Of a stretch of DNA of 64,000 nucleotides, positions 62,097-64,000 are shown piece after piece. Position 1 is the stretch's first letter; each line of letters opens with the position of its first letter. Below the pieces are notes generated by a model. That model was not told the origin of the DNA. It ran no database searches and saw nothing but the letters and a program-made list of their open reading frames with translations. Position numbers and translations under genes: made by a program. Origin of the DNA: Aliiruegeria haliotis (lineage in GTDB: Bacteria; Pseudomonadota; Alphaproteobacteria; Rhodobacterales; Rhodobacteraceae); contig NZ_PVTD01000001.1 of NCBI RefSeq assembly GCF_003003255.1, forward strand, positions 248,001 through 312,000, in the 5' to 3' direction.

Positions 62097-62630
62097 ATGG
62101 ATTTCCGGACATCGATTCGAACATGCCTGTCGAAATTCGCGACCTTTTCCGGGAGGGCGCCCCGGTCCGAATACTGGTGGTTCCTGCTGTTCGTCGTTCT
62201 CGTGTCCTTCGTGGCAAGCGTCCTCGACCAGGCCATGTTCGGCGTCGATCCCGAGACGGGCGAGCCCGGAGGCGCCTTTGCCGGCATCTGGCAACTGGCG
62301 ATGTTCCTGCCATTGCTCAGCGCCGGGTGGCGCCGCCTGCAGGATACGGGCCGGCCGGGGTGGTACCTGCTGATCCCGATGCTGATCTCGCTTGCTTTCA
62401 TGATCAGCGTTTTCCTCGGCGTGATGTCTTATGGCGCCATCGAACAGGGGGTACCGGATCCCGACACCCTCCGCGCACCGGCTGCGGCCTTCGGGCTGGC
62501 GACCATCGTGGCGTTCTCGATCGCGCAGCTCGTCGCCTCGATCCTCATGTTGTGGTGGCTGACGCGCCCGTCCGAACCCGGCGCCAACGCCTATGGCCCG
62601 GCCCCCGCCACCACTCCCGCACAGACCTGA
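62097..62630 (+). CDS. DUF805 small membrane protein
   Basis: A 177-residue inner-membrane protein of the DUF805 family. It opens with a short amphipathic part and the hallmark SGRAPRSEYWWFLLF near 18-32, then GWRRLQDTGRPGWYLLIP (the RRLHDTGRSGW-type motif). Four hydrophobic segments follow that order, with a Pro-rich tail. Function is unknown. AAAGGAGAG lies upstream of the ATG at 62097. It is divergent from the cobalt operon across the riboswitch region. Confidence 0.85.
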   Translation: MDFRTSIRTCLSKFATFSGRAPRSEYWWFLLFVVLVSFVASVLDQAMFGVDPETGEPGGAFAGIWQLAMFLPLLSAGWRRLQDTGRPGWYLLIPMLISLAFMISVFLGVMSYGAIEQGVPDPDTLRAPAAAFGLATIVAFSIAQLVASILMLWWLTRPSEPGANAYGPAPATTPAQT

Positions 62631-62646
62631 TATGAAAGGCCCTCAC

Positions 62647-63015
62647 ATGCAGCGCAGACACCTCCTTTTCGCCACCCTGCTGGCCAGTGTTCCCCTGATG
62701 GGATGCGAGACGTCGACGGGGGCGTCTGGCAGGACGACAGCCGTGCAGGTCGGAACGCCTGCCGGATCGGTGGCAGTGGCGTCCCCGGTGAACAGCGGTC
62801 CGGGAACCAATGCCGGGGCCGAACAGCTCCGCGCCCAGTTGACGTTCGATCTGCGGTGGGCGGGGGTGCCGGATGCCTGTATCGCGCAGCTGTCCACGTC
62901 GACGCTGGCGCAGGTCAAGGGCCTCACCAGCAAGTCGGCGCGGAGCAGCCGCGAGACCTTGCAACGGCGCCAGCGCATCCGCACCGCGGCAGCCAAGGAT
63001 TGCCCGGGCCTGTGA
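62647..63015 (+). CDS. Small lipoprotein of unknown function
   Basis: A 122-residue predicted lipoprotein: basic start (QRRHLLFATLLASV) and lipobox LMGC at 19-22, a Gly/Ser/Thr-rich linker, then a helical, basic domain with two cysteines (PDACIAQL, KDCPGL) that could form a disulphide. The ATG at 62647 has AAAGG 8 nt upstream; an ATG five codons earlier lacks one. It follows the DUF805 gene by 16 bases. I do not recognise the family. Confidence 0.7.
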   Translation: MQRRHLLFATLLASVPLMGCETSTGASGRTTAVQVGTPAGSVAVASPVNSGPGTNAGAEQLRAQLTFDLRWAGVPDACIAQLSTSTLAQVKGLTSKSARSSRETLQRRQRIRTAAAKDCPGL

Positions 63016-63408
63016 CCAAGCCCGTGACCGCGACGTGACCGGAGCGCGATCGGGCCTGCGACTGGGCCAGGTTCGCCACTGTGACCAGGGGTTTTTCCGT
63101 GGCCGCGCCCCACGCGTCCGCGGGTGCGTCGTGATCCCGGTGTCCGCCCGGCGTGCGCCCATGTCGCGGCCCCCGGACCCACGGTCGGTTCTTGCCGGCC
63201 TTGTCGGTCGCTGCTACGGGACGGGGTGACGATGCCGCAAGGCTGAACGGGAGAGACGCTGCGCCGACCCAGACAGGGGGCGCGGCAGATCATCGTCGCG
63301 GCGGGGCCTTGCGGTGCCCGTACCGGCCCCGTATTGCCGCGGTTCAGCGAAGCAAGGGAGCCACGCCATGACCCGAATCCTGAATGTCCTTTTCCCGGAG
63401 GGCGCGCG
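63016..63408. other. Intergenic region upstream of cbiX
   Basis: About 390 bases between the lipoprotein gene and cbiX, containing one 14-codon frame at its right end. I looked for another cobalamin riboswitch: a GCCACTG string occurs near 63075 but the B12 box and core blocks are missing. A promoter for cbiX is likely here. Confidence 0.4.
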
Positions 63409-63412
63409 ATGA
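63368..63412 (+). CDS. 14-codon upstream frame overlapping the cbiX start
   Basis: ATG at 63368, with AAGGGAG about 9 nt upstream, opens MTRILNVLFPEGAR, whose TGA overlaps the cbiX ATG (ATGA). It could be a leader peptide that couples or gates cbiX translation. It is too short to judge by composition, so chance remains possible. Confidence 0.3.
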   Translation: MTRILNVLFPEGAR

Positions 63413-64000
63413 GCAAGATCGGCGTGATGATCTGCGGGCACGGCTCGCGCTCCCAGGCGGCGGTGGACGAATTCGCCGTGCTGGCGGAGAAACTGCCCGC
63501 GCTGCTGCCCGATGACTGGATTGTCGACTACGGCTACCTGGAGTTCGCCAACCCGGTGATCCGGCTCGGGCTCGACAACCTTCGCAACGCCGGTTGCGAC
63601 CGCATCCTGGCGGTGCCGGGCATGCTCTTCGCCGCGATGCACGCCAAGAACGATATCCCGTCGGTTCTGAATGCCTACGGGGCGGAGCACGGGATACAGG
63701 TGGATTACGGCCGGGATCTCGGCGTCGATCCGAAGATGATCAAGGCCGCGTCCGACCGCATCGCTGAGGCGGTTGCACAGGCGGATGCCGAGCATGGTGC
63801 GGTGCCCGCGCATGAAACCTGCCTCGTGGTCATCGGCCGTGGCGCCTCCGACCCGGATGCCAATGCCAACGTGTCCAAGGTTGCGCGGATGCTCTGGGAA
63901 GGGCATGGCTTCGGATGGTGCGAGGTCGGCTATTCCGGCGTCACCTTCCCGCTGGTGGAACCGGCGCTGGAACAGGCCGCGAAGCTGGGTTTCAAACGCT
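63409..64000 (+). CDS. cbiX: Sirohydrochlorin cobaltochelatase, 3' end beyond window
   Basis: Inserts Co2+ into sirohydrochlorin, the entry to anaerobic-type cobalamin synthesis. I translated it from 63409: MSKIGVMICGHGSRS, with the catalytic His11 and following GSRS of CbiX, then LEFANPVIRLGLDNL and VPGMLFAAMHAKNDIP, which carries the second metal His. 197 codons are visible and the frame is open at the edge. GGAGG lies 8 nt before the ATG. Its closeness to the cobalt importer suggests a cobalamin cluster continuing to the right. Confidence 0.92.
   Translation, partial: MSKIGVMICGHGSRSQAAVDEFAVLAEKLPALLPDDWIVDYGYLEFANPVIRLGLDNLRNAGCDRILAVPGMLFAAMHAKNDIPSVLNAYGAEHGIQVDYGRDLGVDPKMIKAASDRIAEAVAQADAEHGAVPAHETCLVVIGRGASDPDANANVSKVARMLWEGHGFGWCEVGYSGVTFPLVEPALEQAAKLGFKR

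Noticed and set aside
63016-63408. Second cobalamin riboswitch upstream of cbiX
   Set aside because: Only an isolated GCCACTG string is present; the B12 box and the other conserved blocks are absent.
1-64000. CRISPR array, prophage or intact insertion sequence
   Set aside because: No spaced direct repeats, no phage structural genes and no complete transposase were seen on either strand.

Overview
The window looks like a chromosomal segment of a marine-type alphaproteobacterium of the Rhodobacteraceae (Roseobacter-like). The grounds are high GC, the short bacterial ProS without an editing insertion, the LolC/D pair, roseobacter-style polyamine uptake and gamma-glutamyl-putrescine genes, a VPxPA-type C-terminal sorting signal and a cobalamin-riboswitch-controlled CbiKMLQO cobalt importer. 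No prophage, CRISPR array or intact insertion sequence was found. There is one tRNA-Val(CAC) gene and one decayed IS481-like transposase fragment.

Region 1 (1-5.8 kb, minus strand) is the most unusual part: a tightly coupled three-gene cassette encoding a subtilisin-like (S8) protein, a trypsin-like peptidase fused to a C-terminal region that looks like a degenerate NTPase, and a STAND-class NTPase that runs off the left edge. It resembles NLR-like bacterial conflict systems in which an NTPase sensor is paired with proteolytic effectors. Two proteases with one STAND protein, and a threonine where S8 enzymes have their catalytic serine, make it a candidate new system. An IS481 relic lies just upstream.

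Region 2 (6.7-24.9 kb) is mixed housekeeping: gamma-glutamyltranspeptidase, a metallo-beta-lactamase-fold protein with an altered metal site, tRNA-Val, an AI-2E-family membrane protein, ProS, an exported protein with a CTERM anchor, a TolB-like propeller, LolCD, a small kinase-fold protein, a YdcZ-type transporter, two small c-type cytochromes, a MipA-like outer-membrane protein, a Gfo/Idh/MocA oxidoreductase, a FAD amine oxidase and an Asp-box propeller.

Region 3 (25.1-35.5 kb) is a polyamine locus: a putrescine-type aminotransferase, a gamma-glutamylputrescine-synthetase-like enzyme and a GntR regulator on one strand, facing potFGHI, a second FAD oxidase and an inositol-monophosphatase-family enzyme on the other. 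Two related palindromes flank the regulator. The potH-potI junction carries an unexplained 94-codon frame.

Region 4 (35.7-43.4 kb) holds a CpdA-like phosphoesterase, a YqjD/YqjE-like membrane pair, a GNAT enzyme, and a MarR-regulated RND efflux pump with a clear palindromic operator.

Region 5 (43.6-57.1 kb) is a coherent uncharacterised catabolic locus. A ROK repressor with a 10-bp inverted-repeat operator lies between a large PIG-L-type deacetylase plus EamA transporter on one side and, on the other, a sugar ABC importer, a VOC protein, an argininosuccinate-lyase-family C-N lyase, a PfkB kinase and an altronate-dehydratase-family enzyme. The combination suggests breakdown of an N-substituted sugar acid that cannot be named from sequence.

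Region 6 (57.1-64 kb) is cobalt and cobalamin biology: a CsoR-type metal sensor, cbiKMLQO under a cobalamin riboswitch, a DUF805 membrane protein, a small lipoprotein, and the start of cbiX (sirohydrochlorin cobaltochelatase) preceded by a 14-codon overlapping frame.
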